Origin: a virus
Virus record (IMG/VR): IMGVR_UViG_3300015371_000034
Location: 1-61,968 of that record
Reading direction: 5' to 3' (one strand)
DNA: 61,968 nt
The position numbers and the translations under genes were made by a program. This document shows, piece after piece, positions 1 to 8,462 of the stretch. How positions within the stretch are numbered: position 1 is the first letter of the stretch; every line of letters starts with the position of its first letter. The notes beneath the pieces were generated by a model. The model had not been told where the DNA came from. It did no database searches and saw nothing but the letters and a program-made list of their open reading frames with translations.

Positions 1-123
1 ATCATCGGCAACCCCGACAACCCGCTGTCCTACTTCGCCAAAGCGTTCCGCCCCGGCTCCGGCTTCAACAAGATCAAGATCAGCGCGTTCGACACCCCGG
101 CTTTCACCGGCGAACCAATCAGC
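1..123. repeat. Terminal direct repeat, left copy (circular junction)
   Basis: Bases 1-123 are identical to 61846-61968. The repeat lies inside the large terminase gene and keeps its reading frame, so the ends join without a break and the unit length is 61,845 bp. This is what a circular or circularly permuted genome looks like after assembly. A real short terminal redundancy cannot be excluded from sequence alone. Confidence 0.95.
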
Positions 124-963
124 GAGGAACTCACAAATCGACTGACCTCAAAAATCTGGGTCGAGGAACGCGCCACCAGATGGGGCACACAGAGCCCGCT
201 CTACAAGAGCAAGGTTCTGGCGGAATTCCCTGACATCACCGATGACACGGTCTTCACGCCAAATATGCTGACAATGGCCATCACGAACGACCGCTCCAGG
301 CACGCGGTCGATGAAATTGGTCGCTACGGCTTCGACATTGCTCGCCTGGGTGCCGACGAGTCAGTGGTCTACCACAACAGAGCGGGCTACGTCCGCTCAG
401 TTGCCAGGTGGTCTAAGCTCGACACGATGGAGACGGTCGGCCGCTACCGCCGCCTCAACCCCGACCCCACCACAGCAACCTCCCCGCCAGCGGTCATTGA
501 CGTGAACGGGCTCGGCGCAGGTGTCTATGACCGGCTCAGGGAGCTAGGTTACAAGGTTGTACCGTTTAACGGTGGTGAACGGGCCTACAACCCCGACAAG
601 TACAAGAACCGGCGTGCTGAAGCCTACTGGGAGGCCCGCACACTGTTCGAAGAGGGGCTCCTTGACATTGAGGAACTCGATGAGGACCTCCAGGCCGAAC
701 TGCTCGAAGTTCACTTCAAGGTCGACTCAACAGGGAGAACGCAGATCGAGTCAAAGGACGACATCACGCAGCGACTCGGAAGGTCCCCCGACAGAGCCGA
801 CGCCTTCATCATGAGCCTACAGGCCGCCGCCCACGTGGCAATCCCCACCCGCCCACATACACCACCAACTAACCATCCCGCCCCAACGCCACCGACCACA
901 AGCCTAGCCAAACCCTCTGAACCAGAGGACCTTATCAGCGACCTCATGGACCTGGAGTTCTAG
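1..963 (+). CDS. terL: Terminase large subunit, C-terminal part
   Basis: This is the 3' part of the DNA-packaging motor gene; its 5' part lies at 61264-61968. Joined across the circular junction it encodes 514 residues, normal for TerL. This part carries the RNase H-like nuclease that cuts concatemeric DNA. Candidate metal-binding acidic residues are D306 in FDIARLGADES, D361 in VIDVNGLGAG and D461 in DRADAF (full-length numbering). The tail after about residue 475 is rich in Pro and Thr. The open frame begins at base 1, so the ATG at 265 is an internal methionine, not the start. Confidence 0.93.
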   Translation: MIGNPDNPLSYFAKAFRPGSGFNKIKISAFDTPAFTGEPISEELTNRLTSKIWVEERATRWGTQSPLYKSKVLAEFPDITDDTVFTPNMLTMAITNDRSRHAVDEIGRYGFDIARLGADESVVYHNRAGYVRSVARWSKLDTMETVGRYRRLNPDPTTATSPPAVIDVNGLGAGVYDRLRELGYKVVPFNGGERAYNPDKYKNRRAEAYWEARTLFEEGLLDIEELDEDLQAELLEVHFKVDSTGRTQIESKDDITQRLGRSPDRADAFIMSLQAAAHVAIPTRPHTPPTNHPAPTPPTTSLAKPSEPEDLISDLMDLEF

Positions 964-966
964 CCC

Positions 967-1113
967 ATGAGGTTCACACCTATCAGGATTGGGCGGGGCT
1001 GGCAGATACTTGACCACGGTAATTTCAGCACCATAACGCAGGGGTTCTTCTTGCGCACAGAAGCTGAAGCAATCAAGGAATGTGAGAAGCTGGAGAAGAA
1101 GTATGCCACCTAA
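967..1113 (+). CDS. Small hypothetical protein (48 aa)
   Basis: An ATG three bases after the terL stop opens a 48-residue frame beginning MRFTPIRIGRGW and ending in a charged helix (EAEAIKECEKLEKKYAT). The gene overlaps the next one by 11 bases, as in a coupled operon. No family is recognised. The packing between terL and the next gene is the main support. Confidence 0.6.
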   Translation: MRFTPIRIGRGWQILDHGNFSTITQGFFLRTEAEAIKECEKLEKKYAT

Positions 1114-1396
1114 GAACGTCAAAGGCGTCGTCGAAGCCAGCGGCCGGGACATGCCGGTCATCAAGAACCGTCCACGACGCCGCAAGCGCCTCGTCAGCCT
1201 GCAAGCCAACAGGGGTCCTAACCAGGGCGCGCCGCCAAGCGACACCATCAACGTCTACCCGTTCCCCTTCCAGGGCCTGTTCGCCCCCGCTCGTCACGGC
1301 CACTACCCCGTCTGGGGTGTCGGCACGGCCCGTCGCCTTGGTGCCTGGCGAACCGCTGGCACCGGCACATTCGGCGGCAACTACAAGAACTACTAG
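1103..1396 (+). CDS. Small basic hypothetical protein (97 aa)
   Basis: The start chosen is ATG 1103 (MPPKNVKGVVEA), preceded by GGAGAAG; the frame could extend to 1082 but that start has no ribosome site. The first 40 residues are strongly basic (NRPRRRKRLVSLQANRG), which would suit binding of nucleic acid. The C-terminus is rich in Gly and aromatic residues (TGTFGGNYKNY). No family recognised. It lies between terL and the lysis genes. Confidence 0.6.
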   Translation: MPPKNVKGVVEASGRDMPVIKNRPRRRKRLVSLQANRGPNQGAPPSDTINVYPFPFQGLFAPARHGHYPVWGVGTARRLGAWRTAGTGTFGGNYKNY

Positions 1397-1404
1397 GAGT
1401 CGCC

Positions 1405-1560
1405 ATGGGTCTGATCTTGGTCGTGATCGGTATTGTGCTTCTGATCTTGGGGTACTTCTTGATCGGGCTGATTCTGGTCGTGGTCGGAATTCTCTTGTTC
1501 TTCGTCCCCTGGGACGGCGGTTACGGCTATAGCCATTACCGTCGTCGCCCGCCTCCGTGA
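1405..1560 (+). CDS. Small membrane protein (51 aa)
   Basis: After a good AGGAG site, 51 residues start with about 35 hydrophobic residues that can form two closely spaced membrane segments (from MGLILVVIGIVLLILG to VVVGILLFFVP). A short basic, Tyr/Pro-rich tail follows. It is reminiscent of the tiny two-helix membrane proteins common in actinobacteria and their phages. Its place just before the holin and lysin suggests a lysis helper or second holin; that role is inferred. Confidence 0.65.
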   Translation: MGLILVVIGIVLLILGYFLIGLILVVVGILLFFVPWDGGYGYSHYRRRPPP

Positions 1561-1641
1561 CGGCCTGTGCAAGCGATGTCAGAGCCTGTTCCCAGCGGTT
1601 ATCTCGCAATCCCGATCTACCTTCCGGAGCTAAGCAAAATT

Positions 1642-1893
1642 ATGGCTACCATCGAAGAAGTGCAAGCGAATTTCACGAGCTACCAGCAAGAGGTGTCGCA
1701 GAAGCTTGATGCGATCGACGACGTCATGGAGGGAATGTCCGCCCAGATCAACAACCTGACCGAGCAGGTGAGCGCAGGCCAGGTCGATCAGGCGACCGTC
1801 GATCAGCTGGCGGCCGACCTCGCCTCGGCCCGCAGCCAGCTAGCGGCAGTCAGCACCAGCGACCCCTCAGGCGACAACCCGCCAGAGACGTAA
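1642..1893 (+). CDS. Coiled-coil protein (83 aa)
   Basis: The start ATG 1642 gives MATIEEVQANFTSYQQEVSQ, followed by heptad-like helix with no Cys and a disordered Ser/Pro end (STSDPSGDNPPET). GTG 1567 and ATG 1576 are in-frame alternatives. The composition fits a long coiled coil. Proteins like this sit beside lysis or tail genes in many phages, but no specific function can be assigned. Confidence 0.65.
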   Translation: MATIEEVQANFTSYQQEVSQKLDAIDDVMEGMSAQINNLTEQVSAGQVDQATVDQLAADLASARSQLAAVSTSDPSGDNPPET

Positions 1894-1932
1894 GGACGCA
1901 GTAAGTAGCGAGCGACTTTCTGCGGTCTAGTC

Positions 1933-2166
1933 ATGACGGTCACAAAACCACCCCAGCCTAATCATAACAACGACCATGCGGTGGCTCTCTGGGCCGGTGT
2001 CGCAGCGTTCTTTGGCAGCTTGCTTGCCATCGGCGTGTTCGACATTCTCAACCCGGAGCAGTGGCTACAGTACCTGGGTGCGCTGATCGTCGCTTTCATC
2101 ACCGGAGGATGTGTGTACGCTAAGCAACGCCTGGAAGACGCCAAGCGAGAGGTGAGCAAGAAGTGA
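1933..2166 (+). CDS. Holin
   Basis: The 77-residue product has a short polar N-terminus, two membrane helices (about residues 20-37 and 45-62, VALWAGVAAFFGSLLAIG and YLGALIVAFITGGCVYA) and a highly charged C-terminal tail (KQRLEDAKREVSKK). This is the usual build of a phage holin. It would form the membrane lesion that releases or activates the lysin encoded at 2278-2835. Its TGA overlaps the GTG of the next gene. Confidence 0.75.
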   Translation: MTVTKPPQPNHNNDHAVALWAGVAAFFGSLLAIGVFDILNPEQWLQYLGALIVAFITGGCVYAKQRLEDAKREVSKK

Positions 2167-2312
2167 TACGAGAAACAGAAACAGAAACCCCCGACACCGA
2201 CGAGGACGACGACATCGACGTTCCGGGCGAAGCCGACATCGACGCGCCTGAGGACCCCGACACCGACCCGGAGCCTGATGAAGATGACCAGCCCGATGAC
2301 AGCACGCCGTAG
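2163..2312 (+). CDS. Extremely acidic small protein (49 aa)
   Basis: GTG 2163 overlaps the holin stop (GTGA), with GAGAGG upstream. The frame encodes 49 residues, over half Asp or Glu (for example DTDEDDDIDVPGEADID), and overlaps the lysin start by 35 bases. It has no hydrophobic core and should be disordered. It could be a regulatory partner of holin or lysin, or a charge mimic. No homologue is recognised. Confidence 0.5.
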   Translation: MIRETETETPDTDEDDDIDVPGEADIDAPEDPDTDPEPDEDDQPDDSTP

Positions 2313-2835
2313 CCGCAACCGCAGCAACTGGTACGGCTCGGCCATCTCCGGCCTGAGCCCGCTCAGCAAGCGCACGAACGCCCGCCGCTTGGCGGTCAAC
2401 GCAGCCTGGCTAGCGTACCACAACAGGGATCGCGTTCACTACACCCAGGACGCGCGCCGCTGGCAGGGCATCGACCGTGGCTTGAAGGCCTGGAAGGGGC
2501 AGTACCCGACCTACGCTGACTGTTCGTCATTCGCCACCTGGTGCATCTGGAACGGCCTCGATCACTACGGCGTCCGCGATGTGGTGAACGGCGCCGCCTG
2601 GAAGGCCGGTTGGACGGGCACGATGCTCGATCACGGGAAGGAGGCGATCAACGGTCACTACCTCGAAGGCGACTGTGTGATCTACGGCAGCAACCCTGGT
2701 CGGCACACCGCTATCATCGTGGGCTTCGACGCCAATCGCCGCCCCATGGTGATCAGCCACGGCAGCGAGGCTGGCCCGTACTACCTGCCCTACAACTACC
2801 GCAGTGACATCAACTCGATCCGCCGCTACATCTAG
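2278..2835 (+). CDS. Endolysin, NlpC/P60-like cysteine peptidase
   Basis: This 185-residue protein has the arrangement of a papain-like cell-wall peptidase: Cys82 in YADCSSFATWCIW, His143 in GRHTAIIVGF and a polar residue/His further on (SHGSEAGP, His161). It probably cuts peptide bonds in host peptidoglycan at lysis. The N-terminal 30 residues are basic and no signal peptide is evident, so export would depend on the holin. No separate wall-binding domain is visible. ATG 2284 and 2296 are alternative starts. Confidence 0.75.
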   Translation: MKMTSPMTARRSRNRSNWYGSAISGLSPLSKRTNARRLAVNAAWLAYHNRDRVHYTQDARRWQGIDRGLKAWKGQYPTYADCSSFATWCIWNGLDHYGVRDVVNGAAWKAGWTGTMLDHGKEAINGHYLEGDCVIYGSNPGRHTAIIVGFDANRRPMVISHGSEAGPYYLPYNYRSDINSIRRYI

Positions 2836-2847
2836 GAGGAGAAGCCG

Positions 2848-3246
2848 ATGAGTGATATGGACCTGAGCGAAGAGGAGCGCCGCGAAGCTCAGGCTGAACA
2901 GGAGGCCAAGGCCGAGAAGGCCAAGGAGCGCCGGGCCGCACGCAACAAGCAGCAGCGTGAAGAGGCCGAGCAGCGCGCCGAGGAGTTGGCTGAGCAGCGC
3001 AAGGAGGCCGAGACACCGGAGTCCGATGAGGTGCGCAAGCCTCTGACGACAGCCGAGGCGCAGGCCCGTGGCGAGGCTCAGGCCAGGCAGGACATCGAGG
3101 AGCGCGAGCTGGCCGACAAGCCGGTGCCGTACATGCCCGGTGAGATGCCGCCGCCAAACTTCCCCGCCAATCCGCCCCAGCCACCCCAAACAGAGGAGGA
3201 AGAGGAAGAACTGGCAAACCGCGAAGAGGACGAACCAGCAACCTAA
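2848..3246 (+). CDS. Charged coiled-coil protein (132 aa)
   Basis: A very strong ribosome site (AGGAGGAGAAG) precedes ATG 2848. Residues 1-85 are almost pure Glu/Lys/Arg/Ala helix, a single long coiled coil. Residues 90-115 are Pro-rich (MPPPNFPANPPQPPQ) and the end is acidic. It may be a structural or scaffold-like protein, but no family is recognised. It is the last gene before the hairpin at 3263-3296. Confidence 0.65.
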   Translation: MSDMDLSEEERREAQAEQEAKAEKAKERRAARNKQQREEAEQRAEELAEQRKEAETPESDEVRKPLTTAEAQARGEAQARQDIEERELADKPVPYMPGEMPPPNFPANPPQPPQTEEEEEELANREEDEPAT

Positions 3247-3262
3247 TCGAACCCCATAACGT

Positions 3263-3296
3263 CTGGCCCTCCACATACTCACCATAGGAGGGCCAG
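3263..3296 (+). terminator. Hairpin after the lysis genes, possible terminator
   Basis: CTGGCCCTCC (3263-3272) and GGAGGGCCAG (3287-3296) form a perfect 10-bp stem with a 14-nt loop, in the gap between 3246 and 3315. There is no T-run after it, so it may weaken or process the transcript rather than end it. Confidence 0.5.
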
Positions 3297-3314
3297 GCAA
3301 CCCTAGGGACAAAT

Positions 3315-3530
3315 ATGCCTGTGAAACTATACCCAGAGACCACGACGCAGTTCCTCGCCCGCATGATCCTGGCGACACGCGAGCAGCACCAGATCAGCAG
3401 CCCGGACGCCCAGCGCCTGGGTGACCTCGCCAACTTTGGCCCACGCGGCTACACGACGACGATGCCCGAGGAGCGTCGTGACGCCAGCAAGCCGTTGCAG
3501 CCGGTCCAGAAGGCCGAACTAATCACGTGA
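3315..3530 (+). CDS. Small hypothetical protein (71 aa)
   Basis: The gene opens the tail-fibre block. The 71-residue product begins MPVKLYPETTTQFLARMIL and shows no recognisable domain. Its stop overlaps the GTG of the next gene (GTGA), so the two are probably translated together. It may be a minor virion protein. Confidence 0.55.
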   Translation: MPVKLYPETTTQFLARMILATREQHQISSPDAQRLGDLANFGPRGYTTTMPEERRDASKPLQPVQKAELIT

Positions 3531-3778
3531 CGCTGGTCTACCGCCCGAACCCCCTTGTTAAATATCCTGATGAATTCCTTCGACCTCGAATCACAAAACT
3601 ACTCCAAGGTGATCCTGATGAAGGACACCCAGCAGGGACAGACATATTCGGCTCATGGGTTAATCATGCAACCACAGCAATCGCTGGAGTTGACGATGTC
3701 GGAGCATGGATTGACGGCGACGCAGTCAGCAGCTACGCCGGGGTCGATGGAACAGGACCTTGGGTGACGGACACTTAG
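3527..3778 (+). CDS. Small putative virion protein (83 aa)
   Basis: GTG 3527 overlaps the stop of the upstream gene. The product has two similar segments with the pattern AGVDDVGAWIDGD / AGVDGTGPWVTDT, suggesting a short internal duplication. An overlapping frame at 3555-3767 looks less protein-like. Its position before fibre genes suggests a fibre-associated protein; the role is unknown. Confidence 0.5.
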   Translation: MTLVYRPNPLVKYPDEFLRPRITKLLQGDPDEGHPAGTDIFGSWVNHATTAIAGVDDVGAWIDGDAVSSYAGVDGTGPWVTDT

Positions 3779-3780
3779 CC

Positions 3781-4422
3781 ATGGATAAGGTCTACGTACA
3801 AGAAGTCTCCGCCAAGAACCAGGCGAACGGCTACGCTGGTTTGGATGGCACAGGCAAGCTGCCGAGCACGCTGCTGCCACCGTTCGACGGTCAGACTTCT
3901 GATACAGGCGACCACTACCGCGTGATTCTGCTCAGCAACGGCACTGTGAAGGCGATCCCCTTCGCTACGCCAGTGCCGACGGTGCCACAGAGCTTCTCCT
4001 TGACGTCTGTTAAGTTGTCGTCTGTGCACATGGCCTGGAGCGCGCCGGTCACTTCTGCTTCACCAAGGACGTACGCGATCTGGCGGAGCGGCGCGCAGAT
4101 CGGCACCACCACCGCTTTGGTGTACCGGGACACGACGGTTGTGGCAGGGAACACGTATCAGTACCAGGTGCAGACGATTGATCCATACGGGCAGCGGTCG
4201 CCCAAGACGGCTCAGATCAGTGCCTTCATCGACCCGGCCCTCAACGTCAATCCGACGATTTCTGTCCATGCCTGGCCGCCGCAGCTTAACACGATTGGCA
4301 AGACAATACTCCGCGTCAACTCGACTGACGTTGATGCGCAGATCATCGCACGCACCTTGTCGGTCGATGTTGGAACGATCACCCCGACGCAGGACCCGTC
4401 GGTCTGGATGTATACACCGTAA
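3781..4422 (+). CDS. Tail fibre-like protein with fibronectin type III domain
   Basis: The start chosen is ATG 3781 (MDKVYVQEVSAKNQANGYAG), because the motif NGYAGLDGTGKLP is the usual N-terminal signature of phage fibre/appendage proteins. TTG 3760 is possible. Residues about 70-150 form a fibronectin type III domain (VHMAWSAPV, YAIWRSGAQIG, TYQYQVQTIDPYGQRSP). The stop overlaps the next ATG (TAATG), tying it to the giant spike gene. Confidence 0.65.
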   Translation: MDKVYVQEVSAKNQANGYAGLDGTGKLPSTLLPPFDGQTSDTGDHYRVILLSNGTVKAIPFATPVPTVPQSFSLTSVKLSSVHMAWSAPVTSASPRTYAIWRSGAQIGTTTALVYRDTTVVAGNTYQYQVQTIDPYGQRSPKTAQISAFIDPALNVNPTISVHAWPPQLNTIGKTILRVNSTDVDAQIIARTLSVDVGTITPTQDPSVWMYTP

Positions 4423-7400
4423 TGCTTGCGCACGCAACAGCCACTGATACACTAGGCGCGGTTTCGTCCGTCAACCAGACTCTGACCGCTGGCACCAAGA
4501 CCGGGATGCGGACGCTGCGCCGCTCGTTCTATGGCGCGCGCATGAATTGGTCGAGCGTGGTCGATGAGTCGATCTGGGGTCCGACCCTGAACGCGCCCGA
4601 CGACTTCGGCCAAATCATGACGGGGCCGATCACGGTAGGCAACACGCTTACTATGATGCGGGATTGTCGGATCATCGGCGTGCGGCTTTACAAGAGCCCG
4701 ACGGCTGTTGGCTCGATCCCTGTGGGCATGTGGGACGCGGTCGGCAACCTGCTCACGAGCAAGACGCTCTCCTGGGTTGTTGACGAAGGCGGCTACCGTG
4801 AGGTGCTCTGGGACGCGCCCGTGCCCGTGAAGGACGGCCAGGAGTACAACTGGGGCTATTTCTATCCAAACGCCGACACGAACTACGCTGGAGCGATCTG
4901 GGTCTGGAACGGCCAGGACTACACGAACTACCCGTTCTGGCAAAAGGGCTTCTTTGTTACTGGTGCCGGGGTCCGCTCGCATGCTGGCTGGCGGAAGCCG
5001 GGTGGCACCGGCCTGACGTTCTCCTCTCTGAGCGCCGACCGCGCGCCTTGTGATTACTACATCGACCCGATCGCTGAATGGACGGACGATACACCGGGTT
5101 ACGATGGCGGGACGAGCTACTTCGCACAGTGGGACAACTCGACCTGGTTCCAGACGCACTTCCCGATCACTGTCTTCTGGCCGGACCTCGGTGACTACCA
5201 CCTGTACCGGGACGTTGGCGTTAACATTATCACGACCGGCGACTCCGCTACCCAGAACAACATCGATCAGTTTAAGGCCGAGGAAGCCAGCGTCCCTGGC
5301 GGGCTCAAGTGGATTCCTAGCCTCTACAGCGACGACATGAGCGGGCCGATCGCTACCGGCGACGACCCAGTGCTCGCCAGCATCATCGTCGGCTACTTCG
5401 TCATGGACGAGGCCGAGCTTAATCAGAATCCTTGGTTCCCGCCTGAAACGACGCTCGCCTGGTATTCGCACGCCCGGCAGTATGACTCGACGCGCATCAA
5501 CTGGCAGAACCTCAGCAAGATGACTGCCGACAACCAAGGCTTCATCTTCGCACCTGCTGGCGTCGATATGGTGACGAAAGAGCTTAACATCCGGCGCTAC
5601 GGCACACAGACTGACATCGCCTCGCTCGATAAGTACAGTCTAGCGGGTCCTGAGTCGTATGCGCAGAATGTGCCCTATGGCGGAGCGAACCGCTATGGTC
5701 TCTGGACCTATCCGCTCTGCATCAAGCGGATTCGTGAAGTCACAGACGGCAGAAACCCGGTCTGGGCAATCATCGAGACGACGAGCGAGTTTCCGAATCA
5801 GCCGACGCCTAGCGCCATGGATCGGGCCGTCTGGTCGATGTTGATTGCCGGGGCTCGCGGCCTGGAGCTTTTCGATCACCGGTTCCGTGACAGCGATGTC
5901 GAGCAGGACTTTGGCGCGCTGCTGCGCGTGCCTGCCATGAAGACTCAGGTCACGTCGATGTGCGCGCTCATTCAGACGCTCAAGAATGCGCTGTTCGCGC
6001 CCGACGCCGGCCTGATTGAGTCTTACACGAGCAGCGGCAATCTGGCGTTCGCTCAGGGCGGTTACGCCATTGGGGCGAAAATCCCCATGCACTTCACTAC
6101 ACGAATCGCCGATGGCAAGACCTACATCTTCGCGCAGGTGATTCGTGACGGAGCGACGACCGCTGTGTTCCATGCGCCGTCGTTGGCGGGCGCTACGCTG
6201 ACAGTGATCGGCGAGAGCCGCACCGTCACGGTCGATGGCACAGGGCACTTCACCGACAACTTCGCCGCCAACTATCAGTACCATCTTTATTCAACTACCA
6301 CAGCGCCGACCTATGTAACGCCAGCTAACGTGGTGCCGCCGTTGCTGTATAGTGATGGCGTGCCGCAGCCTGGCGATACACTGACGTGCTCGTACGGAGG
6401 CTGGACGGGGTCCTGCCTAACGCCGACCGAGTATTACCTGCCGCAGTACGAGTATCAGTGGCAGAAGGATGGGACAAATATTGTCGGCGCGGTTTCCGGC
6501 TCGTACGTCGTGCAGGGTCCCGACCAGGGGCACGCGATTCGTTGTGTCATCAGAGCCACGAACCCTGCTGGAACGGCTACAGCTAACTCAAACGCTCTGA
6601 CGATTGTCGCGCCCGACGCGCCGCCAGTCAACACTGTCGCCCCCGTCATCACGACTGACGGCACGCCGCAGACTGGTGAGACAGTCAGCTGCTCGCTTGG
6701 CACCTGGTCGAGCGTCCTGACTTTGAGCTACGCCTATCAGTGGCAGAGCGACGGCGCCAACCTCGTTGGTGAGACAGGAGCTACGCACCTACTCACCTTG
6801 GCTGAGCAGGGGCATGTGGTGCGCTGCGTGGTGACGGCTACCAACACAGCAGGCTCGACCTCCGCTAACTCGAACACTATCACACCGGCCGCCCCAAACC
6901 CACCGACGAACAGTGTCGCTCCGGCCATCAGCGGTTCGACGGCCGTTGGTTCGCTCCTGACCTGCGCGGCCGGAACTTGGACCGGAGGCCCGACATTCAC
7001 ATTCAAGTGGCAGGCTAACAGCGGCTCAGGCTTCACCGATATCAGCGGCGCCACTAGCTCGACCTACTCAATCGTTACTGGCGATGAGGGCAAGTTGTTG
7101 CGCTGCGTCGTGACAGCCACGAATACTGCTGGGTCAGCATCAGCTAACTCGAACAGCTTGTCGGTGCCATCTGCTAGCTCAGCATACTTCGCCGCCGTGA
7201 TCGCTGACAGCCCGCTGGGTTACTGGCGGCTTGGCGAGTCGGCCACGCCTTGGCTCGACTCTAGTGGCAACGGCCACCACATGACGGAAATTGGCTCGGG
7301 ACACGCACCGACTTCAGCTGCGAGTCTTGTGCCGAGCACTTCAAATCCATCATCGCTATTCGATGGCTTTGGAGCGATTGGTGTCGCATCCGATAGCAAC

Positions 7401-8462
7401 CTTGAGTCTGGAACAGGCGTCACTCTGGAAATTTGGGTGAAGCAGGGTGCTATCTACACCACGGCACCGATGGGCAAGGGTTGGAACGCCATTGTAATGT
7501 TTGCTGATGGATCTGTTCAGTTCAGTGCCGAAATTGCTGGCGGCACTTTGGTTTACCAAAACACGGGTCCAGGAGTAATTTCGACCACACCCGGTTCTGT
7601 CTACCATATGGTGATGACTTACAACGGAACCACGATCAAGGGTTACGTTAACGGTGTGGAAGTCATGTCGTACACAGAGGCTCACATATTCAGCCCGTCT
7701 ACATCGCGGGTGCGAATTTCTGGGGACGATCACGGAACTGCTACTGTTACAGGGTCCCTTGATGAAGCAGCGTTCTACGGCATAGCCCTCAGCGCTGTTC
7801 GGATTGCTAAGCATTACCTGGCTGGCATCGGGTCTGATTACCCAGCGACGGTGCTTGCTGATAGCCCGATCGGTTATTGGCGGCTCAACGATCTGGCAGA
7901 TTCGAGTGGTCACGCACTCACGCTAACAACGACCGGATCACCGACATTCGTCTCATCCCTGCTCGGTTCAGACCCTGGCTCAAACAAGGCTCGTCACCTC
8001 GATGGTTCGTCGTACTTCACTCATCCGCACGATGCGGTCTTTTCCCTGACGAACCGCGCCTCAATCGAGGCCTGGGTTACTCCAGATGTTGGAGGGTCTT
8101 TCGTGCTCGCCAGCAAGGGTTTCCTTCAGTTGCGAACGTCGGGTGGTAAGTTCCAGTTCATCATCCGTCTGGGAGGCGGCGGCGATAACTGGGTTGACGC
8201 AACTGCCGCATATACTGTTGGCCAAACCTATCATGTCGTTGGCACCTACGACGGCAATGATATAAAGCTTTATATCAACGGTGTGTTGAATGCTACGAAT
8301 CACTGGGTCGATACGCTAGGCAACGACACAGACCCGTTCCGTGTCGGTATGGGACCGTCTGGTGCGACTCCTTGGGTCGGGGCTATTGATGAGGTGGCAA
8401 TCTACTCAACGACGTTGTCGGCGTCCCGAGTTCTGATGCACTACGCGGCAGGGTTGGCATAG
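4422..8462 (+). CDS. Giant modular tail spike/fibre with glycosidase-like, Ig-like and LamG-like domains (1346 aa)
   Basis: Domain order is as follows. Residues about 50-200 are a DUF4082-like beta domain. Residues about 240-560 are a region resembling a glycoside hydrolase TIM barrel, with candidate acidic residues in VMDEAELN (D329/E330) and WAIIETTSEF. Three Ig-like modules follow (each with QWQ, RCVV/RCVI and TATN or ATNPAG motifs). Two concanavalin/LamG-like modules, each starting near DSPxGYWRL, complete it. The protein probably binds and perhaps cleaves host surface glycans. Its last module type continues in the next gene. The hydrolase call rests on pattern only. Confidence 0.75.
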   Translation: MLAHATATDTLGAVSSVNQTLTAGTKTGMRTLRRSFYGARMNWSSVVDESIWGPTLNAPDDFGQIMTGPITVGNTLTMMRDCRIIGVRLYKSPTAVGSIPVGMWDAVGNLLTSKTLSWVVDEGGYREVLWDAPVPVKDGQEYNWGYFYPNADTNYAGAIWVWNGQDYTNYPFWQKGFFVTGAGVRSHAGWRKPGGTGLTFSSLSADRAPCDYYIDPIAEWTDDTPGYDGGTSYFAQWDNSTWFQTHFPITVFWPDLGDYHLYRDVGVNIITTGDSATQNNIDQFKAEEASVPGGLKWIPSLYSDDMSGPIATGDDPVLASIIVGYFVMDEAELNQNPWFPPETTLAWYSHARQYDSTRINWQNLSKMTADNQGFIFAPAGVDMVTKELNIRRYGTQTDIASLDKYSLAGPESYAQNVPYGGANRYGLWTYPLCIKRIREVTDGRNPVWAIIETTSEFPNQPTPSAMDRAVWSMLIAGARGLELFDHRFRDSDVEQDFGALLRVPAMKTQVTSMCALIQTLKNALFAPDAGLIESYTSSGNLAFAQGGYAIGAKIPMHFTTRIADGKTYIFAQVIRDGATTAVFHAPSLAGATLTVIGESRTVTVDGTGHFTDNFAANYQYHLYSTTTAPTYVTPANVVPPLLYSDGVPQPGDTLTCSYGGWTGSCLTPTEYYLPQYEYQWQKDGTNIVGAVSGSYVVQGPDQGHAIRCVIRATNPAGTATANSNALTIVAPDAPPVNTVAPVITTDGTPQTGETVSCSLGTWSSVLTLSYAYQWQSDGANLVGETGATHLLTLAEQGHVVRCVVTATNTAGSTSANSNTITPAAPNPPTNSVAPAISGSTAVGSLLTCAAGTWTGGPTFTFKWQANSGSGFTDISGATSSTYSIVTGDEGKLLRCVVTATNTAGSASANSNSLSVPSASSAYFAAVIADSPLGYWRLGESATPWLDSSGNGHHMTEIGSGHAPTSAASLVPSTSNPSSLFDGFGAIGVASDSNLESGTGVTLEIWVKQGAIYTTAPMGKGWNAIVMFADGSVQFSAEIAGGTLVYQNTGPGVISTTPGSVYHMVMTYNGTTIKGYVNGVEVMSYTEAHIFSPSTSRVRISGDDHGTATVTGSLDEAAFYGIALSAVRIAKHYLAGIGSDYPATVLADSPIGYWRLNDLADSSGHALTLTTTGSPTFVSSLLGSDPGSNKARHLDGSSYFTHPHDAVFSLTNRASIEAWVTPDVGGSFVLASKGFLQLRTSGGKFQFIIRLGGGGDNWVDATAAYTVGQTYHVVGTYDGNDIKLYINGVLNATNHWVDTLGNDTDPFRVGMGPSGATPWVGAIDEVAIYSTTLSASRVLMHYAAGLA

